From: an uncultured Gammaproteobacteria bacterium
GTDB lineage: Bacteria > Pseudomonadota > Gammaproteobacteria > Pseudomonadales > Ketobacteraceae
Reading direction: 5' to 3'
Assembly: GCA_913063125.1 (NCBI GenBank)
Contig: CAJXZM010000035.1
Span: forward strand, 1 to 43,376
Length of the DNA: 43,376 bases
Positions 18,751 through 28,291 of this stretch are shown here, one piece after another. The notes under the pieces were generated by a model. The model saw only the letters and a program-made list of their open reading frames with translations, searched no databases and was not told the DNA's origin. Position 1 is the stretch's first letter. Each line of letters opens with the position of its first letter. A program made the position numbers and the translations under genes.

Positions 18751-21676
18751 AGATGCTCCCATCTCCTCAAGTGCTGGTTATGGATTATTCGTAACGATAT
18801 TTCTCACTCTATTAACCCATGTGCCAATATCAGTGGCTATGGAGTTGACAGGGGGGGCTACATCGACTGCTGTTGATATTGAATTGCGAGCGCAACCACT
18901 GGAAGATGCGCTTACGCAATTGGCTACACTTTATCGTATCCCCATTATCTTTCGATCAGACATTGTTAGTGGGTTACATGGAAAAACGTTAAAAGGAAAA
19001 TATAGCCTTCAGTTTTCATTAACGTTATTACTGGCAGAGACCCCGTTAAAATATACTATCGTTGATAATACATTGGTGACCGTCACGCTAAAGAATACTA
19101 AAAACTTTGGTGGCCTGAAAAATAATCATGAGTCTTTACAAGAATCGCTATCACTTGATATTAAGCCACTGTTGATATCAGAAATTGTGGTAGTGGGTGA
19201 GAGCCTTAATATTGGATGTTGTCGAGATACTCCATCAACGGCAACCAAAACCTTTACTCCCACTATTGAAGTTCCGAAGTCCTTAGAAGGCATTGATTCA
19301 AGTTTATTTAGTGATCGTGGTAATGCCACGCTGTCTGAGGCATTTAGAGATTACTCTTCTGTTAATGTAACGGATTTAAAAGGCAATATTAATGTTCGAG
19401 GGTTTAAGTTATCTGATAGATCATTGCTGAAAGATGGGCAGTCTATCGTGAGTCACGGTATAGCCCCGTTAACGTTGAATAACATTGAGGGTATAGAGGT
19501 TGCGAAAGGAGTTAATTCCACGCTTTATGGTTATGGCCAACCAGGTGCGGTGATTAATTTGGTGACAAAAAAACCAACCCCTTATACTTTTACAAACATA
19601 ACGTTTAGCACGGGAAATTATGATAAATACGTTGCGTTGGATACCAATGTGCCTGTGCCGTTAAGTGATGATTTTTTGTATCGAATTAACGTTTTAGAGA
19701 GAGAAGAAACGATACATAAAAATTCACAAGGTTCTAAAGCACCTCAAGGTAAGTTACGCCAAACCGAAATATCGCCGTCTCTGAGTTATCAGATTAATGA
19801 GACGGATAAGGTGCAAGTAGCTATTGATTACAATCATCAGCGAGCCAATGGCTATAAAGGAAAGCGACCCTTTGATGATTTAGTCGTCGATGATGTATTG
19901 GGGGTTGGGTTGTTTGATGTTGTTTACCCTTCCTGGGTAGGTAATGCTACTGATTTTTATCCCAATTCGGGCTCTGGTTCTGGTAATGAAGAAAGTCATG
20001 ATTCAAAAATCATTGAATTAAATATTCATTATCAGGGGCTGACGGAATCAGGGTGGGATGTTCTAATTAATACCTATTATGGTAATAATAAACGTGAACG
20101 GGAATATACCAATGATATGAGTATTTGGCTAAACCCTGCTTTTGATCCGCACCCTTTCTTTATCTCTTTTTTAAAACCTACTACCTACCTCCAAACACTT
20201 TTTAATAATAACGCTGATTTCATTCAAAATTATCAAAATGTTCGTTCAAATTTCATTGAACATATGGGGCTTACCTATGGGATAGACGAACCTGATATCA
20301 TTGATGCTATCTATCATCAAGGGGACGACTTTCCGCTGTGGGAGGATAATCAAATTCATTTCTATCAGATAGCGCTCGATCAAATATCAACATCAAATCT
20401 GCTTAATATTGATATGTCAGTGGGAAAAGAATTTACCTGGTTCGATACGGATCATTTTATGTTGTTCGGGTTATTACATACTGAATCTAATGCAAAGACA
20501 CGCATATACCAACGTTACAACAAAAGTTTGTACGATCGGGGGGCTGGTTTAGTAGCGGAAGGTGGTAGTGACAACCGATATTTGGGTTGGGCGTTGCAGC
20601 GTTATGCGGTGACTCCATGGTATAACCCTTTTGGTTCTAGCCCGGATGGCATAGTGTTGCCCTCTGCCATATCCCGTTTGGCTGGGTATGAAACAGGGGG
20701 GGTATTTTCATTAGATAGCTCCCTTCTTTATAGTTCGACGCTAAGTAAAACCACATTAACCGGTGTGTTTTTTCAAGATCAAATTTCTCTTAATGAACGC
20801 TGGAAGTTATTGGTGTCAGCGGGTTTTTATCGATATGATCGTGAATACGATGTTACGAACCTCAGTTCGTTACCAATATTAGTGGGTGAATTTGATTACT
20901 TGACCAGTCGCAGTTATGCGAATGATGATTTTATTGCGCCTCAGGTTGGGTTGAGTTACTTGCCTGTTGAGAATGTTGCACTCTATGTTAATTATGGTCT
21001 GCAATACGACTTGTTGAGCGGGGTTGATGCAAATCTATCTCCCTTGGATCCAGAAGAAACGACAACCTACGAAACGGGATTGAAGTGGTGGCCGTCTCAG
21101 GATGTTAATGTATCGTTAGCTTTTTTTCAAATGACAAAAAATAATTGGGAAATAACTGACGGTAATAATTTTATTTTTCGTATGCAAGAAGGACGATTTA
21201 GAAGTACTGGTTATGAATTTAGTGTGGTGGGTTTTGTTATTCCTCAGCTTAAAGCAGCCATAAATTTTACCAAGACAAAAATAGAATCCCTTGAAGAATC
21301 TAATGGAGGAAGCGATGAGAATTTGCTAGCGCAGACCCAAGTGGGAGTGCCATCTAATAGCGGAAGTTTTTGGTTTCAATACCATAGCGAGCCCTATGGA
21401 ACCCATGGCTGGGCATTTGGGTTTGGTGCAACTCACGTGGGTGGGCGTGAGTTTACACTACAGTTTATTGAATCTGAATTCAGTGAATACACGTTAGTGG
21501 ATGTTGCTGTATCCTATTTGCATGAGGATTTTCGTATTGCTCTTAATGTCGATAATGTGACCGACGAAGAATGGATTGTTGGTTCGGGTATTACCCCTAA
21601 TGTCGCATCATCCCCTCGCTCTTTTGCAGAAGGTCCGGGTATTCGATATCGTATTTCAACGGAGTTGTTTTACTAG
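18710..21676 (+). CDS. TonB-dependent siderophore-type receptor with N-terminal signalling domain
   Basis: An outer-membrane transporter of about 988 residues. A signal peptide-like segment (about 24-43) precedes a secretin/TonB short N-terminal (STN) domain at 54-128 (LRAQPLEDALTQLATLYRIP), the hallmark of transducers that signal to FecR. The plug spans about 185-287 (VNVRGFKLSDRSLLKDGQ-type region, IEVAKGVNSTLYGYGQPGAV, NLVTKKP), then a 22-strand barrel ends in an aromatic residue. The start at 18710 overlaps the fecR-like gene by 41 bp; GTG codons a few residues on are alternatives. Ferric-siderophore uptake is the family norm, but the ligand is unknown. Its stop overlaps the stop of the convergent desaturase gene. 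Confidence 0.9.
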   Translation: MLSTIRVVRYIFIKDAPISSSAGYGLFVTIFLTLLTHVPISVAMELTGGATSTAVDIELRAQPLEDALTQLATLYRIPIIFRSDIVSGLHGKTLKGKYSLQFSLTLLLAETPLKYTIVDNTLVTVTLKNTKNFGGLKNNHESLQESLSLDIKPLLISEIVVVGESLNIGCCRDTPSTATKTFTPTIEVPKSLEGIDSSLFSDRGNATLSEAFRDYSSVNVTDLKGNINVRGFKLSDRSLLKDGQSIVSHGIAPLTLNNIEGIEVAKGVNSTLYGYGQPGAVINLVTKKPTPYTFTNITFSTGNYDKYVALDTNVPVPLSDDFLYRINVLEREETIHKNSQGSKAPQGKLRQTEISPSLSYQINETDKVQVAIDYNHQRANGYKGKRPFDDLVVDDVLGVGLFDVVYPSWVGNATDFYPNSGSGSGNEESHDSKIIELNIHYQGLTESGWDVLINTYYGNNKREREYTNDMSIWLNPAFDPHPFFISFLKPTTYLQTLFNNNADFIQNYQNVRSNFIEHMGLTYGIDEPDIIDAIYHQGDDFPLWEDNQIHFYQIALDQISTSNLLNIDMSVGKEFTWFDTDHFMLFGLLHTESNAKTRIYQRYNKSLYDRGAGLVAEGGSDNRYLGWALQRYAVTPWYNPFGSSPDGIVLPSAISRLAGYETGGVFSLDSSLLYSSTLSKTTLTGVFFQDQISLNERWKLLVSAGFYRYDREYDVTNLSSLPILVGEFDYLTSRSYANDDFIAPQVGLSYLPVENVALYVNYGLQYDLLSGVDANLSPLDPEETTTYETGLKWWPSQDVNVSLAFFQMTKNNWEITDGNNFIFRMQEGRFRSTGYEFSVVGFVIPQLKAAINFTKTKIESLEESNGGSDENLLAQTQVGVPSNSGSFWFQYHSEPYGTHGWAFGFGATHVGGREFTLQFIESEFSEYTLVDVAVSYLHEDFRIALNVDNVTDEEWIVGSGITPNVASSPRSFAEGPGIRYRISTELFY

Positions 21677-22824
21677 GCGTCTACTAGTTCTTTCTTTTTT
21701 TCAAGGCTAGTATCCACAATGCCTGGCCAGAGTGGTTGTGTCTCCGTGCCTATTAATATTCTGGTGAGTTTAACGACACGTTTAAATATTGATTCGGACA
21801 CTACAGGTACATTATGTTTTTCGCAAATATCACGTATTCGCCTATGAGCAATTTGATACTGGCGAACGGTTAAGTCAGGAAATACATGGTGTTCAATTTG
21901 GTAATTTAACCACCCCTGCATAAAGTCTCGAGTATCTCCGCCACAATTGTAGTCGGCAGATCCCAAAATTTGATTTAGATAAAAGTTGGCGCGATCTGTC
22001 GGGTGTTTATCAAATACATAAATATCTGACCCGGCATGGTTGGGGACAATAACAATATAACTCCAAATATTAATAACCACTTCAGCAATGAGTAAATTGA
22101 TTAATGCGTATAGGGCAGCTTCAGGGCTTACCAATAAGAATAATGAAGGTAAAAATACAAAACGGAAACTGATATAGGGTAACCAACAGTGCCATACAAT
22201 CAACCAAAATCGTTTGTTCAATGGAGACCAAAGTGCCCAGGAACCCAGTTCAATGTTGGTTTTTTCTTTTTTGTTGAGTAATGCATTAAGGGTGTTGGGT
22301 GCATAATAGAGGGGTTTCCAAACGATCGCGATTGCCGTCACAATCAAAACTTTGAGCACTGCCGGGAAGCGCGCTTTCCGCAGCCAGTGTGCATTATATT
22401 GCGGCACATCAGGGTCTCCGGTTTCACCCAAGTTATAGTGATGTAGAACATCATGTTCATGATGCCATGCTTCAGGATAGACCCAATCTAGCCAATCAAT
22501 GACACGACGCCATCCGCGTGCATAGGTTTTGCTATTGTATCGAGCGGGTGCACCAGGAATATTTTCATAACCTCGGTGGCTAATATGATGGGATAGGATT
22601 GTCCATCTTCCAAAGCTGGCGGCAGCAAGTGCCATAACCGCGATAGGGTTGGGGCCAAGCCATGCAGTACATAAGCCTAATATGACTAAGCACCAAACAA
22701 TACGTTCAATCTTTTGAAAATGAGCGAGGTCTTTAGACCCAATGTCCTGCTTTAGCTCGTTGCGCAAATCATCGATGTCTGACGCAAAAGTTTCTAAATT
22801 CAGGGGTAAGGGGGTACGTCTCAT
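21673..22824 (-). CDS. Membrane fatty acid desaturase
   Basis: A 383-residue di-iron membrane desaturase. It has the three histidine clusters of the family: HHISH (79-83), HHEHDVLHH (121-129) and QIEHHVFPD (309-317), with hydrophobic segments at about 42-70, 155-175 and 212-260. The QxxHH form of the third box is typical of front-end and some acyl-lipid desaturases. It would introduce a double bond into a lipid-bound acyl chain using O2 and an electron donor; no ferredoxin or cytochrome b5 domain is fused. The regiospecificity cannot be told. Its final codons overlap the receptor gene on the other strand. Confidence 0.9.
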   Translation of the reverse strand: MRRTPLPLNLETFASDIDDLRNELKQDIGSKDLAHFQKIERIVWCLVILGLCTAWLGPNPIAVMALAAASFGRWTILSHHISHRGYENIPGAPARYNSKTYARGWRRVIDWLDWVYPEAWHHEHDVLHHYNLGETGDPDVPQYNAHWLRKARFPAVLKVLIVTAIAIVWKPLYYAPNTLNALLNKKEKTNIELGSWALWSPLNKRFWLIVWHCWLPYISFRFVFLPSLFLLVSPEAALYALINLLIAEVVINIWSYIVIVPNHAGSDIYVFDKHPTDRANFYLNQILGSADYNCGGDTRDFMQGWLNYQIEHHVFPDLTVRQYQIAHRRIRDICEKHNVPVVSESIFKRVVKLTRILIGTETQPLWPGIVDTSLEKKKELVDA

Positions 22825-22996
22825 GGTACTGATAACTCCATAAAGCGGTGGGGGTGGTTTTATTGAAAGGGATTAGACGATAACCCATAGGGAAAGGCAA
22901 GGTTAAATCAGGTAGCCAGCAAGTTGAAATAGGATTGCTGACTTCCATCTCTGGTATTTTCCCCCTGACTTCTCGAAAGTGAATATCCGGAATGAG

Positions 22997-23164
22997 TTAC
23001 CACCTCACTATTCCCACCATGGGTAAAACGCTGGCATTTCCGTTGAAGTATTCGATGAGTTCTTGGTTCATCTCCAGGTTAAAGGCGTTGAGATTATCGG
23101 GGCGGTTGAGGGTTAGCGTTAAAATTCGGTCACTAACCTGATAATTGATTGTATTATAACTCAT
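22997..23164 (-). pseudogene. N-terminal remnant of an enoyl-CoA hydratase/isomerase
   Basis: A 55-codon open frame begins MSYNTINYQVSDRILTLTL and continues with NRPDNLNAFNLEMNQELIEYF. That is the canonical crotonase-family N-terminus (the NRP-x-x-LNAF motif), but it stops after about 15 unrelated residues instead of running to about 260. AGGA lies 7 nt before the ATG, so the piece is still translatable. The rest of the 438-bp gap (22825-23262) shows no crotonase C-terminal part. It is probably a deletion remnant of a CoA-degradation gene once linked to the oxygenase. Confidence 0.75.
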
Positions 23165-23262
23165 GGTCATTTCCTGGGTGTTTTTGACAAACTTGCGGAT
23201 ATTTAACCCGTTCCAATAAGCTGTTTCCTGAGCGATAGTTTGCTCGCAAATCTGCTTTCAAA

Positions 23263-24423
23263 TTACGATTCAAGAGCAGCATTGCATTCTTGATGAAACC
23301 ATAATACCGGAGTTTCTAAGCCTCCCGTAACCCAATGAGTATCTGCCCCAGATCGCGCAGCGGACTGGATATTTTCACATATGGCGATATCCTCAGCAGC
23401 AAACACTTGTTGGTTGATCAATTTAAACGTTTTATCCCAATATGACGCTTTTAAATTAGCATCTTCTGGCACAAGCATATCGTGAAAGACGACACATTGG
23501 TCGGTACCATCTGGGAAAACAGTGATACGTGATACCCAGTCAGGATGAAATACGAGAACGGTATTTGGGAATAGCGTGTAAAAAGGTGTTGTCCAACTTC
23601 TAAAGTCCCATTCAGATTCAGGTAATGATTTCGCTTTTAGAATGTCTTTACGAGCCCCGACGGAGCGAGAATGTTTCCCCATTTTTTGGAATACTGAACC
23701 ATGTTCTAGAAAAAAAGATTCTACGGAATCTTTATGTAAACTCTTTAGGTGATAGCCCTCACTGAATGCATCAATAATAAGTTTCCAGTTACACTTTGGT
23801 TTTTGGATATCGGAAACTCTCCTAACATGATTCTTCAAACCGAAGTGTTCAAGATCTTTATCAATCCCCGCCAAATAATGTCGGATATAGACTTCTTTGT
23901 TCTCAGGCTCTTCACTTATAGGTGCTTTAAGTTTAGGTACGACCCAAATAAACCCGGCCACTTCGGTTACTGATAATTCCTTGAGCCCATGCTGTTCTAA
24001 TTCCAACGAAGGAAAGGCATTATTGCTGGGGACAAACTTAAGCGAACCATCGTCCATATAACCCCAGGCATGATATGGACACTTGAAGGCTTTTGCTTTA
24101 CCACAGGGTTTTTCCGTCAGTTTTGCCCCTCGATGCCGACAACTATTGAGAAATACTCGAAGAATTCCGAGGCGATCTCTATTGACGATTATTGGAATAT
24201 GACCGATGTCTAATGTAATAAAGCTACCTGGTTCGGACAATTGGCTAGAATGGGCCACGATCACAGGGTATTCGAGAAAAAGGGTATTAAGCTCATCCGC
24301 TAGTCGATCCTTAGATGTATAGTGCGAAACCTCAATCGTTCCTGTTTCACCCATAATTGAGGTTTTCTCTTCGATAAGCGTCAACATACGTTTTAGGGTT
24401 TCGATTCTATGTTCCTGTTGCAT
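23263..24423 (-). CDS. Rieske-type aromatic-ring-hydroxylating oxygenase, alpha subunit
   Basis: A cytoplasmic terminal oxygenase of about 386 residues. The Rieske [2Fe-2S] motif is C-x-H (SCRHRGA) followed after 17 residues by C-x2-H (KCPYHAW). The catalytic domain has DAFSEGYHLKSLH, supplying the two iron-binding His, and a downstream Asp in AAEDIAICE. It would hydroxylate or demethylate an organic substrate and needs a reductase, which is not in the window. The start at 24423 has AAAGG about 9 nt upstream; the frame stays open for 43 more codons to a GTG at 24552 without a clear ribosome site. Broken crotonase and AraC pieces flank it, hinting that a catabolic cluster has decayed. Confidence 0.85.
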   Translation of the reverse strand: MQQEHRIETLKRMLTLIEEKTSIMGETGTIEVSHYTSKDRLADELNTLFLEYPVIVAHSSQLSEPGSFITLDIGHIPIIVNRDRLGILRVFLNSCRHRGAKLTEKPCGKAKAFKCPYHAWGYMDDGSLKFVPSNNAFPSLELEQHGLKELSVTEVAGFIWVVPKLKAPISEEPENKEVYIRHYLAGIDKDLEHFGLKNHVRRVSDIQKPKCNWKLIIDAFSEGYHLKSLHKDSVESFFLEHGSVFQKMGKHSRSVGARKDILKAKSLPESEWDFRSWTTPFYTLFPNTVLVFHPDWVSRITVFPDGTDQCVVFHDMLVPEDANLKASYWDKTFKLINQQVFAAEDIAICENIQSAARSGADTHWVTGGLETPVLWFHQECNAALES

Positions 24424-24635
24424 TAGCGATACCTTTCGTTTTCCGTTCAGATTGTGTTCGTAATATTCTATTATGGATGTAACAAACAAATCGGCCGAAA
24501 CGTAGGGCATTTGAGACAAATAAAGGTCTTGAGTAGATTTTTGCGTCTTCACATAGCGTTAGTAAGATGAGGTGGCCTCAGTACATTAAAACTAATAGAC
24601 GTGCAGGGTACCTCTTATCGTTCATCAAGGTATGA

Positions 24636-24758
24636 ATGTTAATCTTGCTGCTCTGTGTTGGTTATGAAAGTGCATCACAGTTTAGCAGAGCGTTTAAAGA
24701 TTTGTTTGATGTGCCTCCGAACCAAGCGGATAAAATAAGTTATGGTGAAATGAATTAG
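24636..24758 (+). pseudogene. C-terminal remnant of an AraC-family regulator
   Basis: Within the gap before the kinase gene, the plus strand reads CVGYESASQFSRAFKDLFDV followed by PPNQ (about 24654-24725), the second recognition helix of the AraC/XylS DNA-binding domain, then ends at TAG 24756-24758. Upstream, the residues expected for the same domain (VNLAALC) occur in another frame, pointing to a frameshift plus loss of the remainder. Nothing else is recognisable between 24424 and 24799. It may be the former regulator of the Rieske oxygenase cluster. Confidence 0.7.
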
Positions 24759-24799
24759 TTTTCCCATATCAATGAGCGACCACCTCAAAGGGAGAACAT

Positions 24800-27721
24800 T
24801 TATGCGATTTCAGAATAGCGTTTATTCAGGATCTCTGTCAGCAGGTGTTGAACATTATCTAACGATACAGGTTTAACCATAAAGTAATCCATGCCCACAT
24901 GGATTGCTTTATCTCGGTGCTCCTTTAACGCATGAGCAGTGAGAGCTACAATGGGCGTGGAGACTTTTTTATGTTCATCTTCCCACTGGCGTATACGTAG
25001 CGTAGCTTCTAATCCATCCATTTCTGGCATCTCGCAATCCATAAAAACAATGTCGTAGGTGTTTGTTGTGAATTTTTCAACGGTTTCTAATCCATTGTCA
25101 GCAAAATCAGGGTATATTGAAAACTTTTCTAACATACCTTTGATAACAATTTGGTTGACGGGGTTGTCTTCGGCAACCAGCACCCGTGCAGCGGAGAAGT
25201 TTTCATATTTATTGTCGGTTGTGGATTTTTTTGTGGTATCAGTGTTGAGAAAAAGGTCTGTAAGTTGATTTTTGATATCAGCGGCAGTAGTTGGGTAGCG
25301 CATGGTTGAGCTCATATGGACGGTTGTTAGCTCGTTGGTTTGCCATTTACAGTTTAATCCGGTCATAAGACAGAAAGTCGTTTTGTGTGTGTTGAATTCA
25401 TCGGAGATTTCACGAATTGCAGCATATCTGTGATCAAAAAATAATTTTTCATCCCAAAGTATGACATCAAATTGAGCTTGCTGAAGATCGTTTTTTCGGC
25501 TGACCAATGCATCAAATGACGTGATATTGTTAAATGTAATACCCCAGCGGTCGTATACATTGTCAGTCAGAAAACGAAAAAGTGGATCCTCGGAAATTAA
25601 AAGTACTTTTTTCCCTTGTAACTTATGATCGCTACCAACTGCGCTGAGGCGTTGTGGTTTTTCATGAACAGGGAAGTGAAGATCAAACCAAAAGCAGGCT
25701 CCGTTACCCAGTTGACTTTCGAGTCCAATATCCCCATCCATTAACATCACTAGACGTTTACAGATGCTGAGACCAAGGCCTGTGCCGCCAAATTTACGAG
25801 TAGTCGATGTGTCTGCTTGTCTGAATTCATTGAACAGATGCTCCTGTACACTTTTCTCTATCCCAATTCCTGTATCGGATATTTCAAATCTAAGGCATGT
25901 TTCTTCCATTGAGGAGGATATTTGTTTTACCTGTAATAGTACGTATCCGGTTTCTGTGAATTTTATCGCGTTACCCATTAAATTGGTGATTATTTGGCGT
26001 AGGCGGACTGGATCTGTGTGGATTTTAAGAGGGGTTCCAGGTTCAATGATAGCGCCCACTTTTATTTGTTTTTTCTCCGCCATTAGGGAAAATAGCTCAC
26101 TGCATTCATTCATCATGACTTCAAGATCTATGTCGATTTTTTCTAGTGTCATTTCACCAGCTACTATTTTCGAATAGTCCAATATATCGTTAATAATGGT
26201 TAGCAATGACTGGCCAGAATTCTTTATGATGTCCAAAAACTCACGTTGCTGTGCGTCCAGTGACGTGTGCTGAAGTAGTTCAGTAATGCCGATAACGCCA
26301 TTCATAGGGGTTCTTATTTCATGGCTCATGGTTGCCAAAAATTGACTCTTGGCCTTGCTTTCTATTTTTGCTTCAACGGATTCCTGATGAGCGGCAACAA
26401 TATTTTCATAAGAGTCATGAACAATTTTTTCTGACACTAAACGTTCATTTTTTGCAATTTCGGATATTTCTGTTACGAGTTCTTGTGCCTCAATTTTGGC
26501 TTTTCTTTCAAAATTAACTCTATCGGCAAGTGCAAAAGACAATAGGATAACTTCGAGAATAGATCCTATTTGTAACATATTCTCCGTCACAAAATTTCTG
26601 GGTAGAATCCCAAGTTTATTTAGACCATAGGATAAAATTGATGACGTTAATACGACCCAGGCCAGGGTGAAATATCGTGCAGCAGAATTTCCAGATTTCC
26701 ATTGAAGGATGGCAATAGTAAACACACTGGCAATGCCGGTTAAGGCAAGCACGATAACCACTTTTATCATAACGCTATAAGGAACAAAGAATACCGCCAC
26801 ACAGGCAATACAGGCTGCGGCGAACAGTGATTTTAGGATGTGTTCAGATTTTGTACGTTTAAGGCCTAGGAATGCTAATGAAAATGCTAACACGGATGCT
26901 GTAGAAAACGGGGTGAAAAAAGCAATGGTTTTGTCATTCCAAGCGATTAAATCTGGCCAAAAATATTGAAAACAAAACCCGTTTAATGAACCTTGTACAA
27001 AGCTAAAAGACAATACATAGAGCACATAAAATAGATAACTTTTATCGCGAACGCTAAAGAATATAAAGAGATTGTAGATTGCCATTACTAGCATGATGCC
27101 GAAGTAGGCTCCCTGTTTCATTGATTCTTCGAGATTCTCTTCCATAAAGAAACGTTCTTGCCACAATGCTAGGGGTACCTGAACGGATGTGGTGGTATTT
27201 ACTTTCAAATAGAGTGTAGTGATATCGTTAGAAGGGAAGAGTAAAGGAAAGACAAAGTTTCTATGATTAAAAGGACGTTGGGAAAAAGGCTGCATGTCCC
27301 CTGTATCAATCGTGGTGATATCTCCTTGTGCAGAGACTATATATAGAGATACCTGATCTAATAACGGATAGCCAACTTCAAGCAATCTTTCAATCGGCTG
27401 GTTTAGCGGGTTTGAAATGACTAACCTAAACCAATGTGTGGATTCAGAATATCCAAAGTTAGGTGTTTTATTGTCGCTTTTTATCCAGCTAAAAGAGTCG
27501 GGTTTTTCGACAATTTGTTGGACTGTGAGTTGACGTGAATCGTCTACATAGGACGCGAGGTGAGGGTAGATATTTAGGCGGGGTTGGTCATCAGTAAGTA
27601 GCGCGAATTCATTAGCGTTTGCCATTGCGGGTAACAATAGGCCTAGAACTAGGCATAGCATTGGGCATAGAACGGGATATCGAATTTTGCCGAATATACG
27701 TAACAGACCAGTTTTTCTCAT
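24800..27721 (-). CDS. Hybrid sensor histidine kinase with 7TM (7TMR-DISM) sensor
   Basis: Inner-membrane signalling protein of about 973 residues (994 if translation begins at 27784). From the 27721 start: signal peptide, extracytoplasmic DISM-type beta domain (about 30-190), seven membrane helices (about 205-400), coiled coil, HisKA with the His in MSHEIRTPMNGVIG (about 467), HATPase with NLMGNAIKFT, DTGIGI and GGTGLGLSI, a degenerate receiver (about 705-825, lacking a clear phospho-Asp context) and an active C-terminal receiver with AEDNPVNQ, the Asp in FMDCEMPEMDG and KPVSLD. No Hpt domain or response regulator gene is linked, so phosphate must pass to a partner elsewhere. The 27721 ATG gives a standard signal peptide and has GGGAAA upstream. 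Confidence 0.88.
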   Translation of the reverse strand: MRKTGLLRIFGKIRYPVLCPMLCLVLGLLLPAMANANEFALLTDDQPRLNIYPHLASYVDDSRQLTVQQIVEKPDSFSWIKSDNKTPNFGYSESTHWFRLVISNPLNQPIERLLEVGYPLLDQVSLYIVSAQGDITTIDTGDMQPFSQRPFNHRNFVFPLLFPSNDITTLYLKVNTTTSVQVPLALWQERFFMEENLEESMKQGAYFGIMLVMAIYNLFIFFSVRDKSYLFYVLYVLSFSFVQGSLNGFCFQYFWPDLIAWNDKTIAFFTPFSTASVLAFSLAFLGLKRTKSEHILKSLFAAACIACVAVFFVPYSVMIKVVIVLALTGIASVFTIAILQWKSGNSAARYFTLAWVVLTSSILSYGLNKLGILPRNFVTENMLQIGSILEVILLSFALADRVNFERKAKIEAQELVTEISEIAKNERLVSEKIVHDSYENIVAAHQESVEAKIESKAKSQFLATMSHEIRTPMNGVIGITELLQHTSLDAQQREFLDIIKNSGQSLLTIINDILDYSKIVAGEMTLEKIDIDLEVMMNECSELFSLMAEKKQIKVGAIIEPGTPLKIHTDPVRLRQIITNLMGNAIKFTETGYVLLQVKQISSSMEETCLRFEISDTGIGIEKSVQEHLFNEFRQADTSTTRKFGGTGLGLSICKRLVMLMDGDIGLESQLGNGACFWFDLHFPVHEKPQRLSAVGSDHKLQGKKVLLISEDPLFRFLTDNVYDRWGITFNNITSFDALVSRKNDLQQAQFDVILWDEKLFFDHRYAAIREISDEFNTHKTTFCLMTGLNCKWQTNELTTVHMSSTMRYPTTAADIKNQLTDLFLNTDTTKKSTTDNKYENFSAARVLVAEDNPVNQIVIKGMLEKFSIYPDFADNGLETVEKFTTNTYDIVFMDCEMPEMDGLEATLRIRQWEDEHKKVSTPIVALTAHALKEHRDKAIHVGMDYFMVKPVSLDNVQHLLTEILNKRYSEIA

Positions 27722-27937
27722 AAAAAACAATTTCCCATGAGTGTAGGAGCGATGTAATTGATACCTATCAAAGATAACTAACATCGGTTAAGCGGTCAAA
27801 TAGCTTCCAATCATTGATTCTATACATCATGTTTACATTTGTGGGAAAGTATTTTCGATCTTCTTACGAATGACCAGCAGATAGGCATTGGGGGGGGGGA
27901 TGATTGACCTTAATATGGGGATAGGTTGTAATGGGCT

Positions 27938-28291
27938 ATGCGTAAAACAGATAAAAAAATAGAGAACCAACTTAGACTTGTATTAACGGGTGTGTGTGAA
28001 ACAGCATTGAAGCAGATTGAGGGCTTTCAGTGGTTGACCCATATTGTTGAATACACGGATTTTCCAAATAGCCTTAAGGTAATTTGCATATTTGATACGA
28101 ATGAAAACCTAGCAGATTATGTATCCAACTATGCGCCGAAGAAGACAGAGGATGAATTGACATCAGTCATCCAGAAGAAACTTCAGGAAATGGGTGTAAA
28201 CGTCAAAAATATATCTGGCCTTGTAGGGTTTGATACCGAAGAGAATTGTGCAAAAGAGCACAACGGAAAATGGAATGATCGGCTTGGATGA
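27938..28291 (+). CDS. Conserved hypothetical protein
   Basis: A 117-residue soluble protein with no membrane segment. I recall similar proteins from Pseudomonas and relatives, starting MRKTDKK-x-E and containing a W-x-TH-x-V-x-Y segment and a FDTEE-x-C-x-x-EH ending; these are often loosely labelled Fis-family regulators, but I see no helix-turn-helix here. The final codons overlap the methyltransferase start by 17 bp, so the two genes are probably co-translated. The function is unknown. Confidence 0.7.
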   Translation: MRKTDKKIENQLRLVLTGVCETALKQIEGFQWLTHIVEYTDFPNSLKVICIFDTNENLADYVSNYAPKKTEDELTSVIQKKLQEMGVNVKNISGLVGFDTEENCAKEHNGKWNDRLG

